NCBI GenBank assembly: GCA_949841365.1
Contig: CATKZI010000002.1
Coordinates: 124,001-188,000 of the forward strand
From: an uncultured Candidatus Melainabacteria bacterium
Lineage (GTDB): Bacteria > Cyanobacteriota > Vampirovibrionia > Gastranaerophilales > Gastranaerophilaceae
Length of the DNA stretch: 64,000 bases
Direction: 5' to 3'
Position 1 is the stretch's first letter, and each line of letters begins with the position of its first letter. The position numbers and the translations under genes were made by a program. The notes below the pieces were generated by a model. The model ran no database searches and was not told the origin of the DNA. It was given only the letters and a program-made list of their open reading frames with translations. Of the stretch, positions 50,875 to 60,472 are shown in pieces.

Positions 50875-52911
50875 TTATTCACTGCAACCAAAGGCAATAG
50901 TAATGTGTTCTCTTGGGTTAACTGCAGATATTTTGTATCCGCGAGGGTCTACAAGGTAAGCAAATTCGTCGCCTGTTGTTTGGAATAAGCCCATTGTACC
51001 GGATAAGGCTGTTCTTGTTACGTCGATTGGAGCTTTAACTGTTTCCCATAAGCCGTCGCCAAGGTTACGTGCTGCTGCACCGAATTGTCCCTGGAATACG
51101 TGACCTAACATATAACCTGCATCGTTAGATACGTTTTCAACAGCGTTACCTAAGTTTGTTACAACACCGCCGACAGTTCTGCCTGCTACACCAACTAATG
51201 AGCCTGCTAATGTGAACGGAGCTTCTACCAATCTTGCTACAGGGTTAACTTGTTTTGATTTGTTAACTTGTGCCTGCAAGATTTGTTTAGGCAAGTTAGT
51301 TTTGCAGTCGCCGTTTTTGATTGTTGTGAATGATAATTTCATTGCACCTTTATCACAGCCTGAAGGTCTTACAACTTCTACAACCTGACCTGTTACTGTT
51401 GAACCGCAAGGATAAGTTACACCGTTAATTGTTACGTCTTCAAGAGTGTTTGCTCTGAAGTATTGACCTACGTGAGATGATTTTGCAGTCAACTGGTCAA
51501 TCATTTTAACTTTCAATGTAGGAATTTTAACGATTTCTTCTTGTTCAACAAAAGCATTTTTGTTTACAGGACATGCAGGGCAGATGTTGTTTGCAGTTTT
51601 CGGGTTTGTGTCATAACCCAAAGCTACACGAACTGTCTGCATCATAGCTGCAACTTCCGCACGAGATGCTTCTTTGTTAGGCATAATCATGTTTGGATTT
51701 GGCATATCTTTCAAAGCACCGTTTTCCAATGATTTTGCAACAGGGATTCTTGCCCAATTTGGAACTGAAGCACCGTCAGCGTATTTGCTTAAGATTTCAT
51801 CAGCTTTACATTGGTCGATGTCGCAAGTCATACCTTTAGCAATTGTTGATAAAGCTTCAACCCTTGTTACGTGGTTGTTTGGTTTGAAGTTGCCGTCAGG
51901 ATAACCTTTTAACAAATCTTCGTCAACAGCTTTTGCAATTGCCTGGTTTGCCCAGTTATGCATAGGAACGTCTTTGAACATACCTGCGCGGGGCATATCG
52001 CATTGGTCAAGGTTGAAACCTTTAACTAAGATTGTTGCAAATTCTGCACGTGTAATGTTTCTGTTAGGTTTGAAATAACCGTCAGGGTAGCCTACAACAA
52101 CATCGTTAATAGCTAATTTGTCGATGTCGCATGCTGCCCAGAAACCGTTTGGCACGTCGGGAAATTGGCATCCGCCAAGGTTAGCGGCAGCACCTGTTGT
52201 CTGCATAATTTGGTTTGGAATTTCGTAAGGAACGAAAGATTTTCTTACCGCATCAATTGAGTTTGTTGATTGAAAATCGATAGGGCAGTTGTTACCGTCC
52301 ATTAATCTTTCGTTTCTGTCAATCATAATACCGTTGTAACGGTTTGGAAGCTCGTTTAAGCAAGGCATTTGAGCAGCCGCACCTGTTACTTGTCCGTCTC
52401 TTGAAACGGTTGTTCCGTTAATATGTGAAGACATTCTGCTCGCAGCACAGCCGTTTAGAGCTGTTTCTGTAGAAAGAATTGAGTTTGCAGGTTCACCTAC
52501 ATAGTTGTTAGTACCGTAGATTGCGTTCGGATAACCGTAAACCTGTTTCATGTCATTTCTTGACGGTTTACCTGTTTGAGGGCAAACTGCGCATGCAGGT
52601 TCTGCAGGTTTGTCACAGCTGATTTCGTCATTACAGCCGCAATCTGATTTTTTAGGTTTTTCACATGGGTCGCATGGATCAACTTTCTTTTCACAATCGC
52701 AGTCAGGCAATGCTTTTTTGCATTTGTGACAAGTGTTTGGTTTCACTGTTTCGCACGGGCATGCAGGGCCTGTTACAACCGGTAACGGCTCAGCACATGG
52801 TGCCGGAGTTTCCGGAATTGAGCATGGACAAGCCGCCATTGCCTGATTCAAGGAACACGTTGCTATTCCAACGGCAATTGCAGCTGCCACAGTAAGTTTT
52901 TTAATAGTCAT
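50875..52911 (-). CDS. S-layer-homology (SLH) surface protein with Cys-rich N-terminal region
   Basis: 678 residues from the ATG at 52911, set by AAGGAGGT. The signal peptide ends at about QAMA (26). About 27-125 is unusually Cys-rich (some 16 Cys as CPC, CHKC, CDC and CGC pairs). Three SLH domains follow: FPDVPNGFWAACDIDKL...GYFKPNRNITRAEFA, FKDVPMHNWANQAI...GNFKPNNHVTRVEAL, and a divergent third with NWARIPVAKSLENGAL. The C-terminal half has a beta-rich region and Gly/Val-rich repeats (LVGVAGRTVGGVV). SLH domains bind cell-wall polymers, so this is probably an abundant envelope-anchoring protein. It has no OprB-type porin barrel. Confidence 0.92.
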   Translation of the reverse strand: MTIKKLTVAAAIAVGIATCSLNQAMAACPCSIPETPAPCAEPLPVVTGPACPCETVKPNTCHKCKKALPDCDCEKKVDPCDPCEKPKKSDCGCNDEISCDKPAEPACAVCPQTGKPSRNDMKQVYGYPNAIYGTNNYVGEPANSILSTETALNGCAASRMSSHINGTTVSRDGQVTGAAAQMPCLNELPNRYNGIMIDRNERLMDGNNCPIDFQSTNSIDAVRKSFVPYEIPNQIMQTTGAAANLGGCQFPDVPNGFWAACDIDKLAINDVVVGYPDGYFKPNRNITRAEFATILVKGFNLDQCDMPRAGMFKDVPMHNWANQAIAKAVDEDLLKGYPDGNFKPNNHVTRVEALSTIAKGMTCDIDQCKADEILSKYADGASVPNWARIPVAKSLENGALKDMPNPNMIMPNKEASRAEVAAMMQTVRVALGYDTNPKTANNICPACPVNKNAFVEQEEIVKIPTLKVKMIDQLTAKSSHVGQYFRANTLEDVTINGVTYPCGSTVTGQVVEVVRPSGCDKGAMKLSFTTIKNGDCKTNLPKQILQAQVNKSKQVNPVARLVEAPFTLAGSLVGVAGRTVGGVVTNLGNAVENVSNDAGYMLGHVFQGQFGAAARNLGDGLWETVKAPIDVTRTALSGTMGLFQTTGDEFAYLVDPRGYKISAVNPREHITIAFGCSE

Positions 52912-53056
52912 TTTTACCTCCTTGTGTTGCGGATTTTTTCTAAAAAAATCCAAAAAGATTATTTTTTAAAAAACTGATACTAGATTATGTACTTTATTCA
53001 ATGGCAGAAACATTACCGTAAGCGGTTATTCACTCGGGCTATTTGGAAATGCATAA
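52912..53056. other. Upstream region of the SLH gene
   Basis: No ORF. It contains the AAGGAGGT site and, on the minus strand, a possible promoter near TAGTAT/TACATAATC (52976-52992). No repeat or operator is recognised. Confidence 0.4.
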
Positions 53057-53058
53057 AA

Positions 53059-53082
53059 AAACACCCTTTAAAGGGTGTTTTT
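53059..53082 (-). terminator. Terminator of the rnhC-UDP-glucuronate decarboxylase operon
   Basis: Stem AAACACCCTT/AAGGGTGTTT with flanking A and T runs. It overlaps the last codons of the decarboxylase gene. Confidence 0.85.
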
Positions 53083-53997
53083 AAAATATTCAATAGTTTT
53101 AATTAATCCGTCTTTTATATCTACTGTCGGTTTATAGCCTAATTTCTCTTTTGCAAGCGTCAAGTCGGGACGACGTTTGCAGGGGTCGTCTGACGGAAGC
53201 GGTTTAAATATTATTTTTGATGATGAACAGCATAATTCAATAATCATCTGTGCAAGTTCCAGAATACTGTATTCACCGTCATTTCCCACATTAACAGGGC
53301 CGATAAAGTTTTCGGTATTCATTAATGCAATCATTCCGCGAATTAAATCATCAACGTAACAGAAAGAACGTGTTTGCGAACCGTCACCGTAGATTGTTAT
53401 ATCCTCATTTTTTAAGGCTTGAATTATAAAATTCGACACAACTCTGCCGTCATTTTCAGCCATTCGAGGACCGTAAGTATTAAATATTCTGATAATTTTA
53501 ATATCAACGTTATGCTGGCGATGGTAATCCATCATCAAAGCTTCTGCAACACGTTTTCCCTCATCATAACAACTTCTCAATCCTATCGGGTTAACATTTC
53601 CCCAATAATTCTCTTTTTGCGGATGAACTGCAGGATCTCCGTAAACTTCACTTGTGGAAGCCTGTAAAATTCTTGCTTTGGTTTCGTCAGCCAAATCAAG
53701 CATATTAGTTACGCCTATTACGTTGGTTTTAATTGTTTTGATTGCATTAAGCTGGTAATGAATAGGACTTGCCGGACAGGCAAGGTTATAGATTTGATCA
53801 ACTTCCAGAATTATCGGCTCTATTATGTCGTGTCTTATAAGTTCAAATTCTTTATTATCAAGCAGGTGGTCAATATTTTTCCGCGAGCCCGTAAAAAAAT
53901 TATCCAAACAAATTACGTGATTTCCCTGTTTGATTAATTCTTCACACAAATGTGAACCTATAAAACCTGCTCCGCCTGTTACCAGAATATTTTTCAT
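53068..53997 (-). CDS. UDP-glucuronate decarboxylase (UDP-xylose synthase) / extended SDR
   Basis: 309 residues. Rossmann motif [19 protein letters not shown] is at the N-terminus, then the Uxs hallmark [22 protein letters not shown] and the catalytic YxxxK as SCYDEGKR. The GPRM and [14 protein letters not shown] motifs also fit. It converts UDP-glucuronate to UDP-xylose for surface polysaccharide. AGGT in the end of rnhC precedes the ATG and the spacing is 3 nt, so it is in an operon with rnhC. Confidence 0.92.
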   Translation of the reverse strand: MKNILVTGGAGFIGSHLCEELIKQGNHVICLDNFFTGSRKNIDHLLDNKEFELIRHDIIEPIILEVDQIYNLACPASPIHYQLNAIKTIKTNVIGVTNMLDLADETKARILQASTSEVYGDPAVHPQKENYWGNVNPIGLRSCYDEGKRVAEALMMDYHRQHNVDIKIIRIFNTYGPRMAENDGRVVSNFIIQALKNEDITIYGDGSQTRSFCYVDDLIRGMIALMNTENFIGPVNVGNDGEYSILELAQMIIELCCSSSKIIFKPLPSDDPCKRRPDLTLAKEKLGYKPTVDIKDGLIKTIEYFKNTL

Positions 53998-54000
53998 CTT

Positions 54001-54636
54001 TTATACCTCGTTGTAAGTTTTGAAATGTGCCTTACAAACTTCTTTCAACCTTTCTTTACCATACTTTTCAATAAACAGTTTTGCGCCGTCTTTAACAAGT
54101 CCCGAACATCCTTTTTGGAATTTAAGTCCGTAGGTGTTTTCCATTTCTTGTAATTTCTGTACAAAAGTTGCGCGGGCAAGCACTGATGCAGCGGCAACCG
54201 CTATGTCGCTTTCGGCTTTGCACATCTGTTCTAATCTTATACTTCTGCCGTTTCTCATCAATGCTGATTTAATAAGGCTTTCGTCGCCGAATTTGTCAGA
54301 CAAAGCATATTCGCAATGCTGTTTTTCCAAAACATTCTCAATCGCTCTTGCATGACCCCATGCCAGAAGCTTATTTAAATTTTTCATATTATTATATAAT
54401 TCGTTGTATTTGGAATTTGAAATTGCAATAATCGAATGCGGCGCAACTTTTTTGATTTCTGTTGCAAGGATCAGCATCTTTTTATCCGATAATTTTTTAC
54501 TGTCTTTTATGCCCAAATCAAGAAAATATTGTGCGGTTTTTTCATCGGCAAGAACACCTGCGATAACAAGCGGTCCGAAAAAATCGCCTTTTCCTGATTC
54601 ATCTGTTCCTATATGTGAGATAAATTGTTCTGTCAT
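54001..54636 (-). CDS. rnhC: Ribonuclease HIII (short form)
   Basis: Removes RNA from RNA-DNA hybrids; 211 residues. Active-site motif IGTDESGKGDFFGPLVIAG is at about 8-26, then IKDSKKLSDKK, GHARAIE and SDIAVAAASVLARATF. The DESGKGD form is typical of RNase HIII rather than HII. RNase HIII usually has an N-terminal TBP-like substrate-binding domain of about 90 residues; here the protein begins directly with the catalytic domain. It is in an operon with the decarboxylase gene, with the PBP1A gene 32 nt upstream. Confidence 0.88.
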   Translation of the reverse strand: MTEQFISHIGTDESGKGDFFGPLVIAGVLADEKTAQYFLDLGIKDSKKLSDKKMLILATEIKKVAPHSIIAISNSKYNELYNNMKNLNKLLAWGHARAIENVLEKQHCEYALSDKFGDESLIKSALMRNGRSIRLEQMCKAESDIAVAAASVLARATFVQKLQEMENTYGLKFQKGCSGLVKDGAKLFIEKYGKERLKEVCKAHFKTYNEV

Positions 54637-54667
54637 ATTTCCAAATTCTCTAAAATCTGTCCAAAAT

Positions 54668-56863
54668 CTAATGTTGCGGGTTAAGCGGCACGCTTAGGCT
54701 CTCCGGAACTGCCATCGGTATTGGTATTGGTGCTGCTGCCGGTTTTTGTACAGGTTTTGGTGCAGGCTGAGCCTTTTGTGTCGGTTGTGCCTGTTGAACA
54801 GGATGTTGTTGTGTTTCTGTTTGTTTCAAAATCTTATTAACCTGTTTTGCAATATCTTCCGAGTTCATATTATCAGTTTGAGTTTCTTGCTGTTCTTGTT
54901 TTTTTTCATCAGTTTCCTGTTCCTCTTCTTCACCGATAACTTTTACATTTGAACCTGCCGCAAACGGGATTAATTTAACTTCAGGATAATTAAATTCCGT
55001 ATTTCCATAAGGTTCTGTAGCAACTTTCATAACATCTTTCCAAATCAGTGCAGGAACAGTACCACCTTGAATGGATTTATTCATTGCGATGTTATCATCA
55101 TTTCCGACCCAGACACCCGTTACAACGTTCGGGGTGTAGCCCATAAAGTAAGCATCTTTGTTATCATCGGTTGTACCTGTTTTGCCTGCGGCGGGTTTTC
55201 CAATACTTGCTGCACGCCCTGTACCATTTGAAATAACTGTTTTTAACATTGCAGTCATTTGAGCAGAAGTACTAAGACTTAGTTGGTGTGTAAACCGTGT
55301 TTTTGGCGCTTTGTAAACAACTTTACCGCGTGAAGTTTCAACTCTGTCAATTGCGTAAGGCTGAACCACAAAACCGCCGTTTGCAAACGCGCCGTATGCT
55401 CTTGTAAATTCATATAATTTAACGCCGTTTGAACCGAGTGCGATTGTGTAGTCATATTCTAAAGGAGTTTCAATACCTAAAACTCTTGCAATTTGAATAA
55501 CAGAACGAATGCCGACTTCTTTAATCATTCTTGCCGCGCAAACGTTTGATGAAACCATCAAAGCCGTGTAAACAGGGATTGGGCCTCTATATTTATTTCC
55601 GTAGTTTCTGGGTGACCATTGACCGATTGTTAATGGTCTATCTTCAACCATATCATTCGGGCTTATGCCTTTTTCCAGCGCTGCCGCGTAGACAATAGGT
55701 TTGAAAGATGATCCCGGTGGTCTTACTGCCTGAGTAACTCTGTCATATTGGCTTTTTGCATAATCTTTTCCGCCCGAGTATGCTATTATATGTCCGTCAA
55801 CAGGGCTGAATGCAAATACTGCCGCCTGATTGTTATCACCGCGAAGCCCCCAGTTTTTAAGGTTTTTGTCAATAGCTTCGTCTGTAGCTTTTTGGGTTTT
55901 GTAATCAAGTGTTGTTACAATTTTATATCCGCCTTGAGTAATTTCTGTTTCATCAAAGCCGAGTTTTTCAAGCTCTTTCATTACATAATCACAAAAATAA
56001 GGAGCTTTGTTGGTTGTGTAATATTGAGGAACTTTTGCAAGTTTAACGTCTGCCGATTTTGCGCTTTCGTATTCGGCTTTTGTAATGTATCTCATTTTAT
56101 ACATTCTTAATAGAACCTGATTACGTCTTTTTATAGCCAAATCTTTGTTATTAAAAGGATTGTATACAGACGGAGCTTGAGGAAGTCCTGCAATCAGCGC
56201 AAGTTCTGACAACGAACAATCTTTCAGGTGTTTGTCGAAATAAATCTGTGAAGCACCTTCAACACCGTAAGCACCTGCACCGAGATATACGTTATTCATG
56301 TACATTTCCAAGATTTGGTCTTTGGAAATTGTTTTTTCAATTCTTGCCGCGATAAACAATTCTTTTAATTTTCTGTCGAATGTTCTTTCGTTATTGAGGA
56401 ATAAAACCCTTGCAAGCTGTTGAGTTAAAGTACTTGCGCCCTGAACAACATGTCCTGCAAGAACGTTTTGAACGGTAGAACGCACCAAACCTGTCAAATC
56501 ATAACCGTGATGGCGGTAGAAGTTTTTGTCCTCTGTTGCAATCAGAGCTTTTTTCAAGTTGTCGGGAATATCTTTTAATTCAATTTTTTCATAAGTGTAA
56601 GCCGTGAATGTTTTGATAATTTCTTCATCAGCCGAATAAATTTTTGTTACAATATTTGGTTTAAACTGTTCAAGATTATTAATCGGCGGTAATGATGAAA
56701 GATAAAGTTCAAATGATGCAACCCCTGCAAGTGCGCAGGCACAGCCCATTAAAAATAAAAACTTTAACGTTGAAAAAAATCCGCCTTGTTTCTTTTTGGA
56801 ATTTTTTGATATATTTTCCCTAGCCATTTTTTTAGCTGTAGAGTTAACTTTGTATTTTGTCAT
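54668..56863 (-). CDS. mrcA: Penicillin-binding protein 1A (bifunctional)
   Basis: Peptidoglycan glycosyltransferase/transpeptidase, 731 residues. A cytoplasmic basic N-terminus and one membrane helix (about 32-54) precede the GT51 motifs ATEDKNFYRHHGYD, GASTLTQQLAR and the stretch from LKELFIAARIEK to LEMYMNN. Transpeptidase motifs: SSFKPIVYAAALEKG (SxxK), SSNVCAA (SxN) and GKTGTTDDNKDAYF (KTG). The C-terminal tail is Gln/Pro-rich. GAGGGAGT lies before the ATG. It heads the strand containing rnhC and the decarboxylase and is divergent from the YkgJ-type gene. Confidence 0.96.
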   Translation of the reverse strand: MTKYKVNSTAKKMARENISKNSKKKQGGFFSTLKFLFLMGCACALAGVASFELYLSSLPPINNLEQFKPNIVTKIYSADEEIIKTFTAYTYEKIELKDIPDNLKKALIATEDKNFYRHHGYDLTGLVRSTVQNVLAGHVVQGASTLTQQLARVLFLNNERTFDRKLKELFIAARIEKTISKDQILEMYMNNVYLGAGAYGVEGASQIYFDKHLKDCSLSELALIAGLPQAPSVYNPFNNKDLAIKRRNQVLLRMYKMRYITKAEYESAKSADVKLAKVPQYYTTNKAPYFCDYVMKELEKLGFDETEITQGGYKIVTTLDYKTQKATDEAIDKNLKNWGLRGDNNQAAVFAFSPVDGHIIAYSGGKDYAKSQYDRVTQAVRPPGSSFKPIVYAAALEKGISPNDMVEDRPLTIGQWSPRNYGNKYRGPIPVYTALMVSSNVCAARMIKEVGIRSVIQIARVLGIETPLEYDYTIALGSNGVKLYEFTRAYGAFANGGFVVQPYAIDRVETSRGKVVYKAPKTRFTHQLSLSTSAQMTAMLKTVISNGTGRAASIGKPAAGKTGTTDDNKDAYFMGYTPNVVTGVWVGNDDNIAMNKSIQGGTVPALIWKDVMKVATEPYGNTEFNYPEVKLIPFAAGSNVKVIGEEEEQETDEKKQEQQETQTDNMNSEDIAKQVNKILKQTETQQHPVQQAQPTQKAQPAPKPVQKPAAAPIPIPMAVPESLSVPLNPQH

Positions 56864-56909
56864 AGATACTCCCTCGTCAATTATTTAATTTTATTATAAA
56901 ATGATTATT

Positions 56910-57317
56910 ATGGCAAATATATTCGATTTTTTCTTTGTAATATTTAACGAAATCCGTTCATATTTCGTTCCCGAAAAAGTAAGTTACGAGATTACGGGCG
57001 AATGCAAAAAGTGCGGAAAGTGCTGTAATTATATGTACAGCAAAGATACTTATACAGAAAAAGAGTTTAAGATTATGCAGTTTCTGTTTCCCGCATACAA
57101 ACGTTTTTATATAAAAGGAAAAGACGATGAGGGTAATTTAATTTTTGCCTGCAAACTTGTTACACCTGAGGGTTTATGTTCTGATTACAAACATCGCCTG
57201 CGCATGTGCAAAAACTATCCTGCCAAACGAATTTTTTACCCCGGAAAACTCCATGAGGGGTGTGGGTATAAAGTAAATGTCAAAACTTTTGAGGATTATT
57301 TAAGCCCTCGGATGTGA
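56910..57317 (+). CDS. YkgJ-family cysteine cluster protein
   Basis: 135 residues from the ATG at 56910; an ATG nine bases earlier overlaps the TAAAAT box, so 56910 is preferred. The Cys cluster is CKKCGKCC, CKLVTPEGLCSDY, CKNYP and GCGY, the pattern of the YkgJ/UPF0153 family, thought to bind zinc or an Fe-S cluster. An N-terminal hydrophobic stretch (IFDFFFVIFNEI) may touch the membrane. Function is not established. The 3' end overlaps the convergent recombinase gene by 18 nt. Confidence 0.85.
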   Translation: MANIFDFFFVIFNEIRSYFVPEKVSYEITGECKKCGKCCNYMYSKDTYTEKEFKIMQFLFPAYKRFYIKGKDDEGNLIFACKLVTPEGLCSDYKHRLRMCKNYPAKRIFYPGKLHEGCGYKVNVKTFEDYLSPRM

Positions 57318-58214
57318 TTGATTGTAAACATCTTTTAAATGCTGAGTTGAGACGTGTGTATAAATTTGTGTATTAGAAATACTTGCATGCCCCAAAAGCT
57401 CCTGCACAACCCTTAAATCTGCACCATTTTCAATCAAATGTGTTGCAAAACTGTGACGGAAAACGTGCGGAGTAACATGTTTGGGCAGACTTATTTTTTC
57501 CACAACCTCATTAATCGCATTTCTCACAGATTTGGTCTGCAAACGAAAACCCGTGTTATTAATAAATACAGGTGAATTTTCGTTCGGCTCGCCGATATCA
57601 TAACCTTTTGGAACAAGAGAACGTGCACTTTCCAAATAACGTTCCAAAAAGCTTTTTGCCCTGTCGGTTATCAAAACAATTCTTTCTTTTGAACCTTTAC
57701 CAAAAACTCTTATTTCGTTTTCTGCCAAATTCAAATCGCCAAAATTTAACCCTGCAAGTTCTGAAACCCTCATTCCCGTTGCCCACAAAAGTTCCAAAAT
57801 CGTACGGTTTCTATACCCTGCGGGAGTGTCTATTTTTATATTGTTTAAAATCTGTTCAACTTCATCAGGTGTCAAAAACTTTGGCAAAGATTTCGGGCGT
57901 TTGGGGTTTGTCAAACTCATTGCGGGATTAATCTCAACTTTGCGCTCTCTATATAAATATTTATAAAATGTTCTGAGAGATGAAATCTTTCGCGCAATCG
58001 TAGTTTTTTTATAATTGAATTTTTGGATAAAATGCAGATAATCTCGAATTTTTGAAAAGTTCACTTCTTCGCATGACTGCTCATCCATCCAGACTAAGTA
58101 GCTCAAAATGTCTGAACAATAGGCTTTTGCAGTATGTTCGGAAAAATTCTTTTCTGCAATTATGTAAGATTTGAAATCTTCCAAATCCTGTTTTGAGTTA
58201 GCATTTACAGTCAT
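57300..58214 (-). CDS. Tyrosine recombinase XerC/XerD
   Basis: Resolves chromosome dimers at dif; 304 residues from the ATG at 58214, matching the usual 295-305. Upstream in-frame ATGs lie within or right after a TATAAT box and are unlikely to be in the mRNA. The SAM-like N-terminal domain covers about 10-95; the catalytic residues are Arg in ATGMRVSELAG, Lys in GKGSKER, His-x-x-Arg in HVFRHSFATHL, His in GHASIS and the nucleophile Tyr in TQIYTHV. No phage or integron context is present, so housekeeping XerC/D is the best reading. Confidence 0.9.
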   Translation of the reverse strand: MTVNANSKQDLEDFKSYIIAEKNFSEHTAKAYCSDILSYLVWMDEQSCEEVNFSKIRDYLHFIQKFNYKKTTIARKISSLRTFYKYLYRERKVEINPAMSLTNPKRPKSLPKFLTPDEVEQILNNIKIDTPAGYRNRTILELLWATGMRVSELAGLNFGDLNLAENEIRVFGKGSKERIVLITDRAKSFLERYLESARSLVPKGYDIGEPNENSPVFINNTGFRLQTKSVRNAINEVVEKISLPKHVTPHVFRHSFATHLIENGADLRVVQELLGHASISNTQIYTHVSTQHLKDVYNQSHPRA

Positions 58215-58310
58215 TTTTCTAATACATTTACATGATTGATTTTTTATATTCATTATTATACAATATTTTTGGAATAAATAAAAATTTATTAACAAACTCC
58301 GGGAGAAACC

Positions 58311-60170
58311 ATGAATAAAAAATTGTTAATATCATCTATTGTCGTTATGACTGCCCTGTCTACACAGGCTTTTGCAAAAGAATTGCAGGCTCAGGTAGAG
58401 AGAAATACAGTTACTGTTCCTAATATTTATTCGGAGCAAAAAGTTGCACCGATTAAATCATTTTCACAGCCGTACCCCGAAATAGCAAAATTAATCGAAT
58501 ATAATCACTGCGACGAAGCAGATAAAAAATTACAAGAATTGTTAAATTCGAAACCGAATGATCCGAATCTTTTGGCTTTGAAAGCTGTTTCACAAGCTAA
58601 ACAACATAAACTTGACCCTGCTCAATTTGAACTTGATAAGTTAATAAAAAGAGCTCCAAACAACCCGATTGTTCACTATGCTCAAGGTTATGTTTATATG
58701 CAAAGACAAACAGCATCTGACGTTGATTACATCAAAACAACAAGAGGTTTGATTAATTCTGCAATTAAAGAATTTGTTACAGCAGTAACTTTGGATAAGA
58801 ATTATTACCAAGCTTACAATGCTATGGGCGTTGCAACTTTAAAGCTCGGAAACAAAAATGATGCTATGGAACTTTTCCAAACCGCATTGAAAGTAAACCC
58901 CGGATTTGCAAATGCTTACGATAACGTTGGTGTTGTAGAAATGATGAACGGCAACCTTGATGCTGCCGAACAAAATTTCATGAAAGCAATGAAATTCAAT
59001 ACCCACAACCCTACTGCTTGGTATCACATGTCACAGGTTGAAACCCGCAGAGGAAACTATTCAAAAGCGTTAACTTGGGTTAACCACTCATTGCACGTAA
59101 ATCCGAATTCATCTCCTGCGTTGACTTTGCAAGGTGAACTTTATTTGAAACAAGGTAACCAGGCTGCTGCGATTAACTCTTTCAAAAAAGCTCAAATTGT
59201 TAAACCTGAAAATATCAGACCTTATCTGAACCTTGCAACAATTTACGAAAACCGTGCTGATGAAGAATTTGCAATGGAACAATTAAAAACATCGTTAGCG
59301 ATTAATCCTAACAATGCGGAAAGCAAATTGAGAATTGCTAATATGGCATTGCATATCAGAAAATATGACCAGGCTCTTGATTATTATACAAAACTTGTCG
59401 GCGATACAAACTTCAACGACGATGCAATAATCGGACTTGCAAACACATATTACGAAATGGCTAAAGAACGCGGTGAAAACAACGGTATTACAACAAACCG
59501 CGAAGTATATTTAGCTTATGACTACATAAACAAAGCTATTGAAAAATGTCCTGAAGATTTGGAACTTCACCTTGCAAAATTGAAACTTGCAAGACTGGTT
59601 CACCAAGACCCATTGTCACGCGACAGCTTGAACTACATTGTTCAATCAGCAGGCAACAATTTGATGGATAACGTAATCAAAGGTGAAGCTTATCTTGCTT
59701 TAGGCAGAGAAAAAGATGCTGTTTATACATTTGAAAACGCAGTAAATTTCTCAAATTCTGTTGAAGACGATTTGTATTTAGGTGAAATTCTTGTTCACAA
59801 TAAACAATTCAGAACAGCAAGAACAGCTTTGCAAAAAGCTTTGATGAAAGATCCTGATAACGTTATCGCTAAAAACGGTATCGATTATATCAATCTTTGC
59901 GAAATCAAATCAAACGAATTCTTTGACATTGCTCAAAGACAATATCAACAAAACAATTACGCATCAGCAATTGAATATTGCAACCGCGCAATTGACTTCT
60001 ATCACAACAGCCCTCAAATTGCTAAACTGAAAGCAATGTCTTATGAAAAAGAACTCAACTACAGAGGTGCAGTTAAATATTATCAACAATATCTGGCTAT
60101 GAATCCCGATGCTTCGGACAGACAGCAGATTGAAGCTAAGATAAACCAATTTATGCCGAAATCAAACTAA
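58311..60170 (+). CDS. Exported TPR-repeat protein
   Basis: 619 residues. Signal peptide MNKKLLISSIVVMTALSTQAFA. Then about a dozen TPR units (for example QAYNAMGVATLKLGNKNDAM, NAYDNVGVVEMMNGNLDAAE, AWYHMSQVETRRGNYSKALT, VKYYQQYLAMNPD at the end). It is predicted periplasmic, acting as a protein-interaction scaffold, perhaps for envelope or peptidoglycan work; no specific partner is shown. GGGAG lies before the ATG. Its last base is the first base of the next gene. Confidence 0.9.
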   Translation: MNKKLLISSIVVMTALSTQAFAKELQAQVERNTVTVPNIYSEQKVAPIKSFSQPYPEIAKLIEYNHCDEADKKLQELLNSKPNDPNLLALKAVSQAKQHKLDPAQFELDKLIKRAPNNPIVHYAQGYVYMQRQTASDVDYIKTTRGLINSAIKEFVTAVTLDKNYYQAYNAMGVATLKLGNKNDAMELFQTALKVNPGFANAYDNVGVVEMMNGNLDAAEQNFMKAMKFNTHNPTAWYHMSQVETRRGNYSKALTWVNHSLHVNPNSSPALTLQGELYLKQGNQAAAINSFKKAQIVKPENIRPYLNLATIYENRADEEFAMEQLKTSLAINPNNAESKLRIANMALHIRKYDQALDYYTKLVGDTNFNDDAIIGLANTYYEMAKERGENNGITTNREVYLAYDYINKAIEKCPEDLELHLAKLKLARLVHQDPLSRDSLNYIVQSAGNNLMDNVIKGEAYLALGREKDAVYTFENAVNFSNSVEDDLYLGEILVHNKQFRTARTALQKALMKDPDNVIAKNGIDYINLCEIKSNEFFDIAQRQYQQNNYASAIEYCNRAIDFYHNSPQIAKLKAMSYEKELNYRGAVKYYQQYLAMNPDASDRQQIEAKINQFMPKSN

Positions 60171-60424
60171 TGAAAAAATTTGATATAAGAAAAACATTTG
60201 AAATATTTTTGAGAGAGCCCATCAGTGTATTAACTGAAGGGCTGTTTCAACTTGTGAATATTGAAAATAATATTTTCAGCCAAAAACCTTATATCGGAGT
60301 AGATTTTGTTAATAAAAAAACACAGATTACAGTTGTTAATAACGAAAAAATGTATAATATTTTCCAGACAGTTCTATTCAAACAACGATTAAAAGAACAA
60401 AAAGAAAAAGCTTTAAATAAATAG
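60170..60424 (+). CDS. Unknown 84-residue protein
   Basis: Starts MKKFDIRKTFEIFLRE with no signal peptide. A mixed alpha/beta look with a basic C-terminal helix (FKQRLKEQKEKALNK) and a short beta-like region (YIGVDFVNKKTQITVVNNE). The ATG shares one base with the TPR stop (TAATG), so it is made by coupled translation and belongs to the same operon. No family is recognised. Confidence 0.65.
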   Translation: MKKFDIRKTFEIFLREPISVLTEGLFQLVNIENNIFSQKPYIGVDFVNKKTQITVVNNEKMYNIFQTVLFKQRLKEQKEKALNK

Positions 60425-60472
60425 CAAAATTTTTCATGTTTGTTTTTTATATTGAAAAAAGGGATATGTAAA

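Noticed and set aside
57300-58214. Integrase of a mobile element
   Set aside because: Length and motifs fit housekeeping XerC/D, and there is no att repeat, phage gene or tRNA next to it.
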